Source: Gallionellales bacterium CG03_land_8_20_14_0_80_55_15 (lineage in GTDB: Bacteria; Pseudomonadota; Gammaproteobacteria; Burkholderiales; Gallionellaceae). From it: DNA of 5,970 bases. This document shows positions 1-5,970 of this stretch, piece by piece. Each line of letters begins with the position of its first letter. The stretch's first letter is position 1. The stretch is from NCBI GenBank assembly GCA_002780675.1, contig PEUR01000036.1, forward strand, positions 1 to 5,970, written 5' to 3'. Below the pieces are notes generated by a model that did no database searches, had not been told where the DNA came from, and saw only the letters and a list, made by a program, of their open reading frames with translations. The translations under genes were made by a program, and so were the position numbers.

Positions 1-93
1 TGTATATATGCCAAATGGCCTATTGCAAACCAGGCGTTATGGGTATAGGGACGACGCTTGTCGCCAGCGCGGCAATGAAACCCCTTGCACCAA

Positions 94-122
94 TTGACAA
101 GCCAGATAAAAAAAACAACAAT
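94..122 (+). promoter_or_regulatory. possible sigma-70 promoter for acs
   Basis: A perfect -35 hexamer TTGACA lies at 94-99. Seventeen bases further on, 117-122 reads AACAAT, which matches four of six bases of the -10 consensus. Transcription would begin near 129 and leave a leader of about 65 nt before acs. The -10 match is only fair and the spacer is A-rich, so this is a candidate only. The rest of 1-195 holds a small palindrome (GCCA-AA-TGGC, 10-19), a four-base-pair hairpin (52-63) and a short tandem repeat (134-150). I see no gene there. Confidence 0.3.
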
Positions 123-133
123 CCAGCCCCGCT

Positions 134-150
134 ACAGCACAGCACAGCAC
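134..150. repeat. short ACAGC tandem repeat in the acs leader
   Basis: The five-base unit ACAGC is repeated three times, plus two further bases, between the candidate acs promoter and the acs ribosome binding site. It is short enough to be chance. It could vary in copy number by slippage and so change the leader length, but nothing in the sequence shows that it does. Confidence 0.5.
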
Positions 151-184
151 GACCCAAATAACCGGAAAACAGCAACCTTAACCC

Positions 185-190
185 AAGGAG
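185..190 (+). promoter_or_regulatory. ribosome binding site of acs (decides the start)
   Basis: AAGGAG at 185-190 is a near-perfect Shine-Dalgarno sequence five bases before the ATG at 196. It marks that ATG as the start over the in-frame ATG at 85, which lacks a comparable site and would add 37 residues unlike the family's N-terminus. Confidence 0.85.
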
Positions 191-195
191 TTCGC

Positions 196-2163
196 ATGTC
201 CAGCATCCAGTCAGTAATGCAAGAAACCCGTGTTTTCACCCCTTCCGATGCCTTCGTCAAACAGGCCAATGTTTCCGGCATGGCGGCTTATCGGGCGCTA
301 TGCGCCGAGGCAGAGCAGGACTACACCGGTTTCTGGGGTCGGCTGGCGCGCGAAACCTTGCAATGGAAAAAACCTTTCACGCGAGTGCTGGACGAAAGCG
401 CGGCTCCCTTCTACAAATGGTTTGAAGACGGTGAACTGAATGTTTCCTACAACTGCCTGGATACACATCTGGCCACTCAGGCTGAAAAGACCGCAATCAT
501 TTTCGAGGCGGATGACGGTCAGGTGACAAGAATCAATTACCGCGACTTGCACGCCCGCGTCTGCCAATTTGCCAACGGGCTGAAGTCGCGCGGCATCAAA
601 AAAGGCGATCGCATCATCATTTACATGCCGATGAGCATCGAAGCGGTGATAGCCATGCAAGCCTGTGCGCGTATCGGCGCGATTCATTCAGTGGTTTTCG
701 GTGGCTTTTCTTCCAGGAGCCTGCATGAGCGCATTACCGATGCCGAGGCTACTGCGGTGATTACCGCCGATGCACAACTGCGCGGGGGTCGGGTGATGCC
801 GCTAAAACCGGCGGTTGATGAAGCCCTTTCGCTGGGCGGCTGCGCGGCAGTACACAGCGTCATCGTCTACCAACGCGCTGGCTGCGACACGGCATGGAAT
901 CCCGCCAACAATATCTGGTGGCATGATCTGGTGGCAAACCAAGCCACCGAATGCGAGCCGGAATGGGTAGGCGCGGAACACCCGCTATTCATCCTCTACA
1001 CTTCCGGCTCGACCGGCAAACCCAAGGGCGTACAACATTCCAGCGGCGGCTATCTGCTGGGCGCAATGGTTTCGATGCAATGGGTGTTCGACTACAAGGC
1101 CAGCGATATTTTCTGGTGTACCGCCGACGTGGGCTGGATCACCGGACACAGCTATGTGGCTTACGGCCCGCTGGCAATGGGCGGCACGCAAGTGATCTTT
1201 GAAGGCGTGCCGACCTACCCTGATGCCGGACGCTTTTGGGAAATTATACAAAACCACAAGGTCACCACTTTTTACACCGCCCCCACCGCGATACGCTCGC
1301 TCATCAAGCTGGGCGGAGAGCTGCCTAAAAAGTATGATTTGTCCAGCCTGCGCCTGCTGGGTACAGTCGGCGAACCCATCAACCCGGAGGCATGGATGTG
1401 GTATTACAACACAGTAGGCGGCGCGCGTTGCCCGATTGTGGACACCTGGTGGCAGACCGAAACCGGCTGCCACATGATTGCCCCGCTGCCCGGCGCAGTG
1501 CCCACCATGCCGGGCAGTTGCACTTTGCCGTTGCCGGGTATCATGGCGGCCATCGTCAGCGAAACGGGGGAAGATGTACCCGAACATCAAGGCGGGTTCC
1601 TGGTTATCAAACGCCCCTTCCCCTCGCAGATACGCACCATCTGGGGCGACCCGGAACGCTACCGGACATCTTACTTCCCCACAGAAATGTGTGGCGCATA
1701 CCTGGCAGGCGATTCGGCGCGCCGCGATGAACACGGCAATTTCTGGATCATGGGGCGCATAGACGATGTGCTGAATGTCTCCGGACACCGCCTGGGCACC
1801 ATGGAAATCGAATCGGCACTGGTCGCCAACCCGCTGGTCGCCGAGGCAGCGGTAGTCGGAAAACCCCATGAAATCAAGGGTGAGGCAATCGTCGCCTTTG
1901 TCGTATTGAAAGGTGAATTGCCCGGCGAACCTGAAAAAATCCGTGCCATTGCCCACGCGCTGCGCGATTGGGTCGCCAGGGAAATTGGCCCGATTGCAAA
2001 ACCTGACGAAATCCGTTTCGGCGACAATCTGCCCAAGACCCGCTCGGGCAAGATCATGCGCCGCCTGCTGCGCACCTTAGCCAAGGGCGAAGAAATCACC
2101 CAGGATGTTTCAACCCTGGAAAACCCCGCCATTCTGGAACAATTGAAAAATGCGGTGAAATAA
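196..2163 (+). CDS. acs: acetyl-CoA synthetase (AMP-forming)
   Basis: This cytoplasmic enzyme activates acetate with ATP to acetyl-AMP and then forms acetyl-CoA, feeding the TCA or glyoxylate cycle. The protein is 655 aa, the usual family length, when started at the ATG with the AAGGAG site. Visible landmarks are the N-terminal [15 protein letters not shown] block, the ATP-binding loop [11 protein letters not shown] (268-278), GWITGHSY (313-320), [11 protein letters not shown] (390-400), DTWWQTETG (416-424), the hinge block [16 protein letters not shown], and [11 protein letters not shown] near the C-terminus. The acetate pocket is recognisable: W314, I315, T316, V391 and W419 fall at a constant +5 offset from Salmonella Acs W309, V310, T311, V386 and W414. 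The bulky W419 favours acetate over longer acids. K619 is the lysine that is acetylated to switch the enzyme off in other bacteria. Propionyl-CoA synthetase is a less likely alternative. No acetyltransferase or deacetylase gene is in view. Confidence 0.96.
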   Translation: MSSIQSVMQETRVFTPSDAFVKQANVSGMAAYRALCAEAEQDYTGFWGRLARETLQWKKPFTRVLDESAAPFYKWFEDGELNVSYNCLDTHLATQAEKTAIIFEADDGQVTRINYRDLHARVCQFANGLKSRGIKKGDRIIIYMPMSIEAVIAMQACARIGAIHSVVFGGFSSRSLHERITDAEATAVITADAQLRGGRVMPLKPAVDEALSLGGCAAVHSVIVYQRAGCDTAWNPANNIWWHDLVANQATECEPEWVGAEHPLFILYTSGSTGKPKGVQHSSGGYLLGAMVSMQWVFDYKASDIFWCTADVGWITGHSYVAYGPLAMGGTQVIFEGVPTYPDAGRFWEIIQNHKVTTFYTAPTAIRSLIKLGGELPKKYDLSSLRLLGTVGEPINPEAWMWYYNTVGGARCPIVDTWWQTETGCHMIAPLPGAVPTMPGSCTLPLPGIMAAIVSETGEDVPEHQGGFLVIKRPFPSQIRTIWGDPERYRTSYFPTEMCGAYLAGDSARRDEHGNFWIMGRIDDVLNVSGHRLGTMEIESALVANPLVAEAAVVGKPHEIKGEAIVAFVVLKGELPGEPEKIRAIAHALRDWVAREIGPIAKPDEIRFGDNLPKTRSGKIMRRLLRTLAKGEEITQDVSTLENPAILEQLKNAVK

Positions 2164-2207
2164 GCCAGGCAAGGCGGAACGCTGGCGGTTCCGCCGGATG
2201 ATGGCTT
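2162..2207 (+). terminator. two-part hairpin after acs, possible terminator or 3' stabiliser
   Basis: An inner eight-base-pair stem (GGCGGAAC at 2173-2180 with GTTCCGCC at 2188-2195, seven-base loop) is enclosed by an outer six-base-pair stem (AAGCCA at 2162-2167 with TGGCTT at 2202-2207). The outer stem starts inside the acs stop codon. No T-run follows, so this is not a standard Rho-independent terminator. It may protect the mRNA 3' end or act with Rho. Confidence 0.4.
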
Positions 2208-2293
2208 CAGTGATCCGATCCGCCCTGCGCATTGATTTTAGATTGACCTATCCGCCCTATCTCGGTTAGCATGACGCGCTTTCCTCCCCCCTC

Positions 2294-2298
2294 TGGAG
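2294..2298 (+). promoter_or_regulatory. ribosome binding site that favours a GTG start for mltD
   Basis: TGGAG at 2294-2298 sits eight bases before a GTG at 2307. The upstream in-frame ATG at 2271 has no Shine-Dalgarno-like sequence before it and would put a proline-rich stretch ahead of the signal peptide. The GTG gives a standard signal peptide directly. Confidence 0.7.
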
Positions 2299-2306
2299 TC
2301 CTGTCC

Positions 2307-3788
2307 GTGCCCTTGATTAAACTGATTTTCCCGATGCTGTTGGCAATCGGTATCGTATTGGACACCGCACAGGCCGAAGAACTGTTCTCCACAAGCGCCA
2401 TCGCATCAAGCAAGGCGACTCCGCAAATCCTTTCCACCGCGCGCAATGTCAAATTGACCATTATCCAAAGCGACGACCCGGAAAATGGTGATTTATTGCA
2501 AAAAGTTCGCAACGGCTTCGCCATGGAGGAGCTGGACAGCCCGCTGATTGCCAAACACGAACAGTGGTATGCCAGCCGTCCCGAGTACGTTGCGCGCATG
2601 ATGAGCCGCGCCAGCCTTTATCTTTATTACATTACCAACGAAGTCGAACGTCGCGGTATGCCCAGTGAAATCGCACTGTTGCCGATGATAGAAAGCGCCT
2701 ACAACCCCATCGCCTACTCGACCAGCAGCGCATCGGGTATCTGGCAATTCATTCCCTCAACGGGCAAAAATTTCGGCTTGCAACAAAACTGGTGGTACGA
2801 CGGTCGCCGCGACATCATCAGCGCCACTACCGGCGCACTGGATTATCTGCAAAAGTTGCACGGTAGGTTTGGCGACTGGCAATTGGCGCTCGCCGCCTAT
2901 AACTGGGGGGAAGGTTCAGTATCACGCGCTCAGCAACGCAACCGCAAACTCGGCCTGCCGACCGATTACGCCAACCTTAAAATGCCTGAAGAAACAAGCA
3001 ATTACGTACCAAAGCTACTCGCCATCAAAAACATTATCGCCCACCCTGCCAGCTATGGCCTGTCTCTGCCTGCCATCGCCAACGAACCCTATTTTGCCTC
3101 TGTTTCCACGGCAAACCCTATAGACGTGCAACTTGCTGCACAACTGGCTGACATGACTAAAGATGAGTTCATTGCGCTCAATCCGGCACACAATCGCCCG
3201 GTGATTTTACAGAGCAACAGCGATTATATTTTGCTGCCTGTGGACAAAATTGAGACTTTTCTGAACAACCTCGAAAGCTACGACAAACCGCTGGTAAACT
3301 GGCAAGCCTATCAGACCAAAAAAGGCGAAGTACTCGCCAACCTTGCGGCACGTTTTGGTCTTTCTACGGAAAAATTGCAGGAAGCGAACGGCATGTCAGC
3401 GCACAGCCATTTGAATTCCGGCGACACGCTGCTGGTTCCGCTCGTCAGCGTAGCCGACGCTGGAAAAGGCTCGTTCACAGCGTTCAACATGCCACTGAAC
3501 CCCTTCCAGAAAAACGCCTTCACCGACAGCAGGAACTCCGTCCAACACCGAGTGTTGCGGGGTGAAACGCTGAGCAAAATAGCCCGCTTTTACCGTGTCA
3601 GCCTCACCAGGTTACGAAACTGGAATGGTCAAATCAAAAACATCAATGCCGGTCAGACGCTCACCATCATCAAGGACAGTACAGCCATTAAATCCAGTTC
3701 AGCAACAACACGCAGCGCCTCCCGGAAATACCTGAGCGCGCACCAAGCGATAAGCCACAAACAACGCTCCAGAAGAAAAAACCGATAG
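2307..3788 (+). CDS. mltD: periplasmic lytic murein transglycosylase with LysM domains (MltD-like)
   Basis: This enzyme cleaves peptidoglycan between MurNAc and GlcNAc, forming 1,6-anhydroMurNAc ends. From the GTG start it has 493 aa. Residues 1-23 are a signal peptide (K5, hydrophobic core LIFPMLLAIGIVL, predicted cut after TAQA). The SLT domain carries the catalytic glutamate E129 in LPMIESAYNP, then SGIWQFIPSTGKNFGL (143-158), AAYNWGEG (196-203) and ETSNYVPKLLAI (229-240). After it come a degenerate LysM-like stretch containing ALNPAHNRPV, a LysM at about 332-380 and a second LysM at about 412-455, which should bind glycan strands. The tail is rich in Ser, Lys and Arg. E. coli MltD is a lipoprotein, but this protein has no lipobox and I see no cysteine in it, so it should be soluble or wall-bound. 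It starts 143 bases after acs and is probably a separate function. The family call is firm; the exact orthologue is less so. Confidence 0.93.
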   Translation: MPLIKLIFPMLLAIGIVLDTAQAEELFSTSAIASSKATPQILSTARNVKLTIIQSDDPENGDLLQKVRNGFAMEELDSPLIAKHEQWYASRPEYVARMMSRASLYLYYITNEVERRGMPSEIALLPMIESAYNPIAYSTSSASGIWQFIPSTGKNFGLQQNWWYDGRRDIISATTGALDYLQKLHGRFGDWQLALAAYNWGEGSVSRAQQRNRKLGLPTDYANLKMPEETSNYVPKLLAIKNIIAHPASYGLSLPAIANEPYFASVSTANPIDVQLAAQLADMTKDEFIALNPAHNRPVILQSNSDYILLPVDKIETFLNNLESYDKPLVNWQAYQTKKGEVLANLAARFGLSTEKLQEANGMSAHSHLNSGDTLLVPLVSVADAGKGSFTAFNMPLNPFQKNAFTDSRNSVQHRVLRGETLSKIARFYRVSLTRLRNWNGQIKNINAGQTLTIIKDSTAIKSSSATTRSASRKYLSAHQAISHKQRSRRKNR

Positions 3789-3853
3789 AACCAACCCTGT
3801 CCGCCAACACAGACAGCCAAAATGAGCGGGCAATGTTTTGCTGTCCCAGGCAA
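3789..3853. other. convergent gap between mltD and yqjK
   Basis: Two genes converge on this 65-bp gap. It holds only a weak five-base-pair inverted repeat (CTGTC at 3797-3801, GACAG at 3812-3816). CCAG/CTGG at 3846-3860 crosses into the end of yqjK, and a run of seven T lies at 3872-3878 inside yqjK. None of these forms a convincing terminator in either direction. Confidence 0.5.
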
Positions 3854-4153
3854 CTACTGGCGGGGAGTCAGTTTTTTTGAAAAATTATTGACGTAGCGAT
3901 AGGTCTTCCACACCCGCCATGCGCCCGTGACCAGTCCGACCCAGCCTTTGCGGCGCACCAGTGCCAAACCTGTCAAACCGATCACCAGCACGGGATGTGC
4001 AAAGAGGAAACGTCCCGCCAGCACAGCGCGATCCGCGATCAAAAACACGGGCTGCAAGCGTGCGTTCACTTCAGCCAACTCCTCGCGCTGAACGGAGATT
4101 CTCTCCAGCAAGGCGGCGCGACGGCGCATCAACTTTTGCTTACGCAGCCCCAT
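3854..4153 (-). CDS. yqjK: YqjK-like protein
   Basis: This is a small, very basic protein of 99 aa, close to my recollection of the length of E. coli YqjK. The N-terminal third is a charged helix (RRRAALLERISVQREELAEVNARL, about 10-33) of the kind seen in YqjK (arginine-rich, then a leucine/glutamine helix). The middle holds a hydrophobic stretch around 44-66 (VLAGRFLFAHPVLVIGLTGLALV), and the end contains the aromatic WRVWKTYRYV patch. Its function is unknown. Identification rests on this pattern and on its place directly after yqjD and yqjE, the E. coli order. The ATG at 4153 is chosen because a GGTGG/GGCGGGA stretch precedes it. A GTG at 4162 would add three residues. Either start overlaps the end of yqjE, which suggests translational coupling. 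Alone, the protein would be called hypothetical. Confidence 0.8.
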   Translation of the reverse strand: MGLRKQKLMRRRAALLERISVQREELAEVNARLQPVFLIADRAVLAGRFLFAHPVLVIGLTGLALVRRKGWVGLVTGAWRVWKTYRYVNNFSKKLTPRQ

Positions 4154-4523
4154 TCCCGCCACCCAGTTGTTCCTTATCCTTGCTTAATTCGGTCAGACTG
4201 ACTGAGAAAAGCCTCGATTTAAGCCGTGCCAGCATCCTCAGCTTGCTTACCAGCACCATGCCCAACATCAAAAACACCGCAGCAGCCCCGCCCAGCACTG
4301 CAAGTCGGTGATCATCCCAGAACAAAACCACCACGAATACCGTCAACAGCATGATACTCATGCCGATACAGAATAATGCCAACAAAAAATAAAGGAGCAT
4401 CTGCTCCAGATGCAGACGCTCCTCGTGCAACTCATTCGCCAGCAACTCCAGACGGGTTGATGCGATGGCGATCAGCGTGGACAGCAGCCGCTTGATTGAC
4501 ACCATCAGACCTGTTTCAGGCAT
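4140..4523 (-). CDS. yqjE: YqjE / phage holin family (holin-X-like) membrane protein
   Basis: This inner-membrane protein of 127 aa has an amphipathic N-terminal helix with the family-like STRLELLANELHEERLHLEQ block (22-41). Two membrane segments follow, at about 42-69 (LLYFLLALFCIGMSIMLLTVFVVVLFW) and 74-95, and then a cytoplasmic tail with the SLTELSKDKEQL motif. The holin name of the family comes from topology; no lytic role is known for the cellular members, and no phage genes are nearby. The start is uncertain. ATG 4523 lies four bases past the yqjD stop and gives MPETGLMVSIKRLL; GTG 4538 would overlap yqjD by 11 bases; ATG 4505 would drop six residues and has a weak AGG before it. None has a strong ribosome binding site, which fits translation coupled to yqjD. 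Confidence 0.87.
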   Translation of the reverse strand: MPETGLMVSIKRLLSTLIAIASTRLELLANELHEERLHLEQMLLYFLLALFCIGMSIMLLTVFVVVLFWDDHRLAVLGGAAAVFLMLGMVLVSKLRMLARLKSRLFSVSLTELSKDKEQLGGGNGAA

Positions 4524-4527
4524 CGCT

Positions 4528-4857
4528 TTAACGGCCACGCGAAATCAACACACCGACCACCAGGCCGACTGCTGCTGCAAAACCTACCGCACGCCAGGGA
4601 TTTTCCTGCACGTAGTCGTCGGTGGCTCGGGCAGCCTGGCGGGTTCTTTCCAGCATGGCATCTTCAGCATCCGCCATGCGCGCCTTGGCAACGATCAGCC
4701 TATCCTGGATGCGTTCCCTCACTTCACTGACTTTTTCGCCAGCTTGGCTGGCAGTCAATTTCAGCAGCTCTTCGGCATCAGCCACCACCAATTGCAAATC
4801 CTGCATCAATTTTTCCTTGCTAACATCACCGGATACGACGTTTGAAGTAGTACTCAT
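4528..4857 (-). CDS. yqjD: YqjD/ElaB family (DUF883) tail-anchored membrane protein
   Basis: This protein of 109 aa has a long charged helical N-terminal part (about 12-80, heptad-like, with many Lys, Glu, Ala and Gln) and a single C-terminal membrane anchor (AVGFAAAVGLVVGVLISR, about 90-107). The anchor is introduced by the family hallmark ENPWRAVG (85-92). In E. coli the homologues YqjD, ElaB and YgaM sit in the inner membrane by this tail; YqjD binds ribosomes in stationary phase, and expression depends on RpoS. The same role is plausible here but not shown. The ATG is fixed by an AGGAG six bases upstream. It is the first gene of a three-gene minus-strand cluster, with no yqjC-like gene before it. 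ElaB-type naming would be equally acceptable. Confidence 0.92.
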   Translation of the reverse strand: MSTTSNVVSGDVSKEKLMQDLQLVVADAEELLKLTASQAGEKVSEVRERIQDRLIVAKARMADAEDAMLERTRQAARATDDYVQENPWRAVGFAAAVGLVVGVLISRGR

Positions 4858-4861
4858 ATAA

Positions 4862-4868
4862 TTCTCCT
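4862..4868 (-). promoter_or_regulatory. ribosome binding site of yqjD
   Basis: On the minus strand AGGAGAA occupies 4868-4862, with the AGGAG core six bases before the ATG at 4857. It is the only strong Shine-Dalgarno sequence in the yqj cluster, in line with coupled translation of the two downstream genes. Confidence 0.85.
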
Positions 4869-4878
4869 AAAGCAGATT

Positions 4879-4905
4879 AAAAATCGGCCTGGTTAACAAC
4901 CAGAC
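4879..4905 (-). terminator. hairpin plus T-run between the yqjD promoter and yqjD
   Basis: On the minus strand GTCTGGTT (4905-4898) pairs with AACCAGGC (4894-4887) around a three-base loop, giving eight pairs with one G-U. CGA and five T (4883-4879) follow. This resembles a weak Rho-independent terminator. It could end transcripts of the upstream ABC gene. It also lies downstream of the predicted yqjD promoter, so it could attenuate yqjD itself. The perfect core is six base pairs. Confidence 0.5.
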
Positions 4906-4930
4906 TCGCCCAACCACGCACACGGCATCC

Positions 4931-4959
4931 TTTGTAATCCAAAGGTCGCAACGCGTCAA
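4931..4959 (-). promoter_or_regulatory. predicted sigma-70 type promoter of the yqjD-yqjE-yqjK cluster
   Basis: On the minus strand TTGACG (4959-4954, five of six matches) is followed after exactly 17 bases by TACAAA (4936-4931, four of six). It begins three bases beyond the stop codon of the upstream ABC gene and would start RNA near 4925, giving a leader of about 65-70 nt. An inverted repeat, CCTTTG (4929-4934) with CAAAGG (4940-4945), covers the -10 element and could be an operator. Confidence 0.45.
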
Positions 4960-4961
4960 CT

Positions 4962-5970
4962 TTAATTAGCCGCTTTTATCGGAAAAAAACAATGCACCAC
5001 CTGGCTGGCCGAAAAATTGCTCGCTGGCGGGTAATTTTCCCGGCAAATCGTCTCGGCATAACGGCAGCGCGGCGCAAAGTGGCAACCTTGCGGCGGATGG
5101 GCGGGCGACGGCAAATCCCCTTCCAGCCGGATGAACTCCCGCTGCCGGCCATCCATGCGCGGCACGGCAGAAAGCAAGGCCTGAGTATAGGGGTGACGGG
5201 GCGCGCGCAACACTTCATCCGCCGTGCCGCGTTCGACGATGCGCCCCAGATACATCACGCAAACCTCGTGTGCCAGATAGTCAACCACCGCCAGATTGTG
5301 CGTGATAAACAGATAGCCCAGCTTCAGCTCTTGTTGCAACTCCTTGAGTAAATTGAGAATTTGTGCCTGAACCGAGACATCCAGCGCACTGGTCGGCTCG
5401 TCGCAAATCAATAGTTTCGGCGACACTGCCAGCGCGCGGGCAATCGCGATGCGTTGCCGTTGCCCCCCGGAAAACTCGTGCGGATAACGCCATTTTGCGG
5501 TGCGCGCCAGACCCACTTTATCCAGCAGCCCGTCAATATGCGCCTGACGGCTGACACTCCCGCCGCCGATCCGCATCGCACTCATGCCCTCTTCGAGGAT
5601 TTCCGCCACGCGCATCTTGGGGTTCAACGAGGCGTAAGGGTCTTGAAACACCATCTGCATCGCGGCGCGTTGTACACGCAACTCGCGCGGCTTCAAACCT
5701 ATCAACTCGCGCCCTGCAAACTGCACGCTGCCCGCCGTGGGCGCGACCAATTGCAACACCGCCTTGCCCAGCGTGGTCTTGCCGCAGCCGGATTCGCCCA
5801 CCAGCGCCAGCGTCCGCCCGACAGGAATAGCCAGCGACACCCCGTCCACCGCCTTCACCGCGCCCGTCACCCTTTGCAAAATACCGTGGCGGATCGGGAA
5901 ATGAACGCGCAGGTCAAAGACATTGAGGAGCAAATTGCAGGACTCAAGGTTCAAGGTGGGTTCGACACCC
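4962..5970 (-). CDS. peptide ABC transporter ATP-binding protein (OppF/DppF or YejF C-terminal half), 5' partial
   Basis: This ATPase powers import of di- or oligopeptides through an inner-membrane permease. Numbered from a TTG at 5954, it shows Walker A GESGCGKT (53-60), the Q-loop VFQDPYASLNP (102-112), the signature FSGGQRQR (161-168), Walker B LLICDEPTSALD (181-192, with E186 as the catalytic base) and the switch histidine H219 in ITHN. The oligopeptide-type C-terminal extension follows, with HPYTQALLSAVP (254-265). Cysteines C291, C297, C304 and C322 lie in the pattern CX5CX6CX17C. All catalytic residues are present. The frame stays open past 5954 to the window edge and no ribosome binding site precedes the TTG, so the true start is outside the window. 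It may be a separate OppF/DppF subunit or the second half of a YejF-type double ATPase. No permease or binding protein gene is visible, so the substrate is unknown. Confidence 0.93.
   Translation of the reverse strand, partial: GVEPTLNLESCNLLLNVFDLRVHFPIRHGILQRVTGAVKAVDGVSLAIPVGRTLALVGESGCGKTTLGKAVLQLVAPTAGSVQFAGRELIGLKPRELRVQRAAMQMVFQDPYASLNPKMRVAEILEEGMSAMRIGGGSVSRQAHIDGLLDKVGLARTAKWRYPHEFSGGQRQRIAIARALAVSPKLLICDEPTSALDVSVQAQILNLLKELQQELKLGYLFITHNLAVVDYLAHEVCVMYLGRIVERGTADEVLRAPRHPYTQALLSAVPRMDGRQREFIRLEGDLPSPAHPPQGCHFAPRCRYAETICRENYPPASNFSASQVVHCFFPIKAAN

Noticed and set aside
16..29. Possible sigma-54 promoter (TGGCC followed by TTGCA) upstream of acs
   Set aside because: The GG and GC elements are only six bases apart instead of the required ten, so the spacing is wrong.
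85..195. N-terminal extension of acs from ATG 85
   Set aside because: The extra 37 residues are low in family similarity and include the tandem repeat. A strong ribosome binding site directs initiation to 196.
985..1956. A 323-codon open frame on the minus strand inside acs
   Set aside because: It is fully antisense to a clearly real gene, shows no recognisable domain, and its composition is what codon bias in acs would produce. It is a shadow frame.
1671..2132. A second antisense frame (153 codons) over the end of acs
   Set aside because: Same reason: it overlaps conserved acs codons, has no motif and has no convincing start context.
2232..2271. Possible promoter for mltD (TTGATT or TTGACC with downstream TATCTC or TTAGCA)
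   Set aside because: No pair of hexamers combines a good match with 16-18 bp spacing. A promoter may exist here but I cannot place it.
3846..3878. Terminator for mltD formed by CCAG/CTGG and the T-run at 3872-3878
   Set aside because: The stem is four base pairs and ends eleven bases before the T-run, too weak and too far for a Rho-independent terminator.
4140..4523. Phage remnant suggested by the holin family name
   Set aside because: The family label reflects membrane topology. The gene sits in a conserved cellular cluster with no endolysin or phage structural gene nearby.
4465..4845. A plus-strand frame of 126 codons opposite yqjE and yqjD
   Set aside because: It mirrors the well-supported minus-strand yqjD and has no recognisable domain. 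The minus-strand gene has the family motif, the membrane anchor and the ribosome binding site.

Overview
The window looks like ordinary chromosomal sequence from a Gram-negative proteobacterium. GC is moderate, genes are closely packed, and every gene belongs to a widely conserved family. An AMP-forming acetyl-CoA synthetase, a periplasmic MltD-type lytic transglycosylase, a YqjD/YqjE/YqjK membrane-protein cluster and an Opp/Dpp/Yej-type peptide ABC ATPase together suggest a beta- or gammaproteobacterium. My impression of the protein sequences favours Betaproteobacteria, but that is inference and not a database result.

Layout. Positions 1-195 are a noncoding leader with a possible promoter and a clear ribosome binding site. 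Positions 196-2163 (+) encode acetyl-CoA synthetase (acs), followed at once by a two-part inverted repeat. Positions 2307-3788 (+) encode a secreted LysM-containing lytic transglycosylase (mltD-like), best started at a GTG. A 65-bp convergent gap follows. On the minus strand, read from 4857 down to 3854, lie three small genes in the order yqjD (DUF883/ElaB family), yqjE (holin-X-like, two membrane segments) and yqjK. They are nearly contiguous or overlapping and are preceded by a strong ribosome binding site and a plausible promoter. From 4962 to the right edge (minus strand) is the C-terminal part of a peptide-transporter ATPase, whose reading frame is still open at the window end.

The genes form at least three separate transcription units. 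Acs turns acetate into acetyl-CoA. The transglycosylase trims peptidoglycan in the periplasm. The Yqj cluster encodes small inner-membrane proteins that in E. coli are linked to stationary phase and stress, with YqjD binding ribosomes. The ABC ATPase would power peptide uptake. I found no mobile element, CRISPR array, RNA gene or toxin-antitoxin pair, and nothing that amounts to a new system. The points most worth checking are regulatory: a hairpin with a T-run between the predicted yqjD promoter and its start codon, a palindrome over that promoter's -10 element, and a cysteine cluster at the end of the ABC ATPase.
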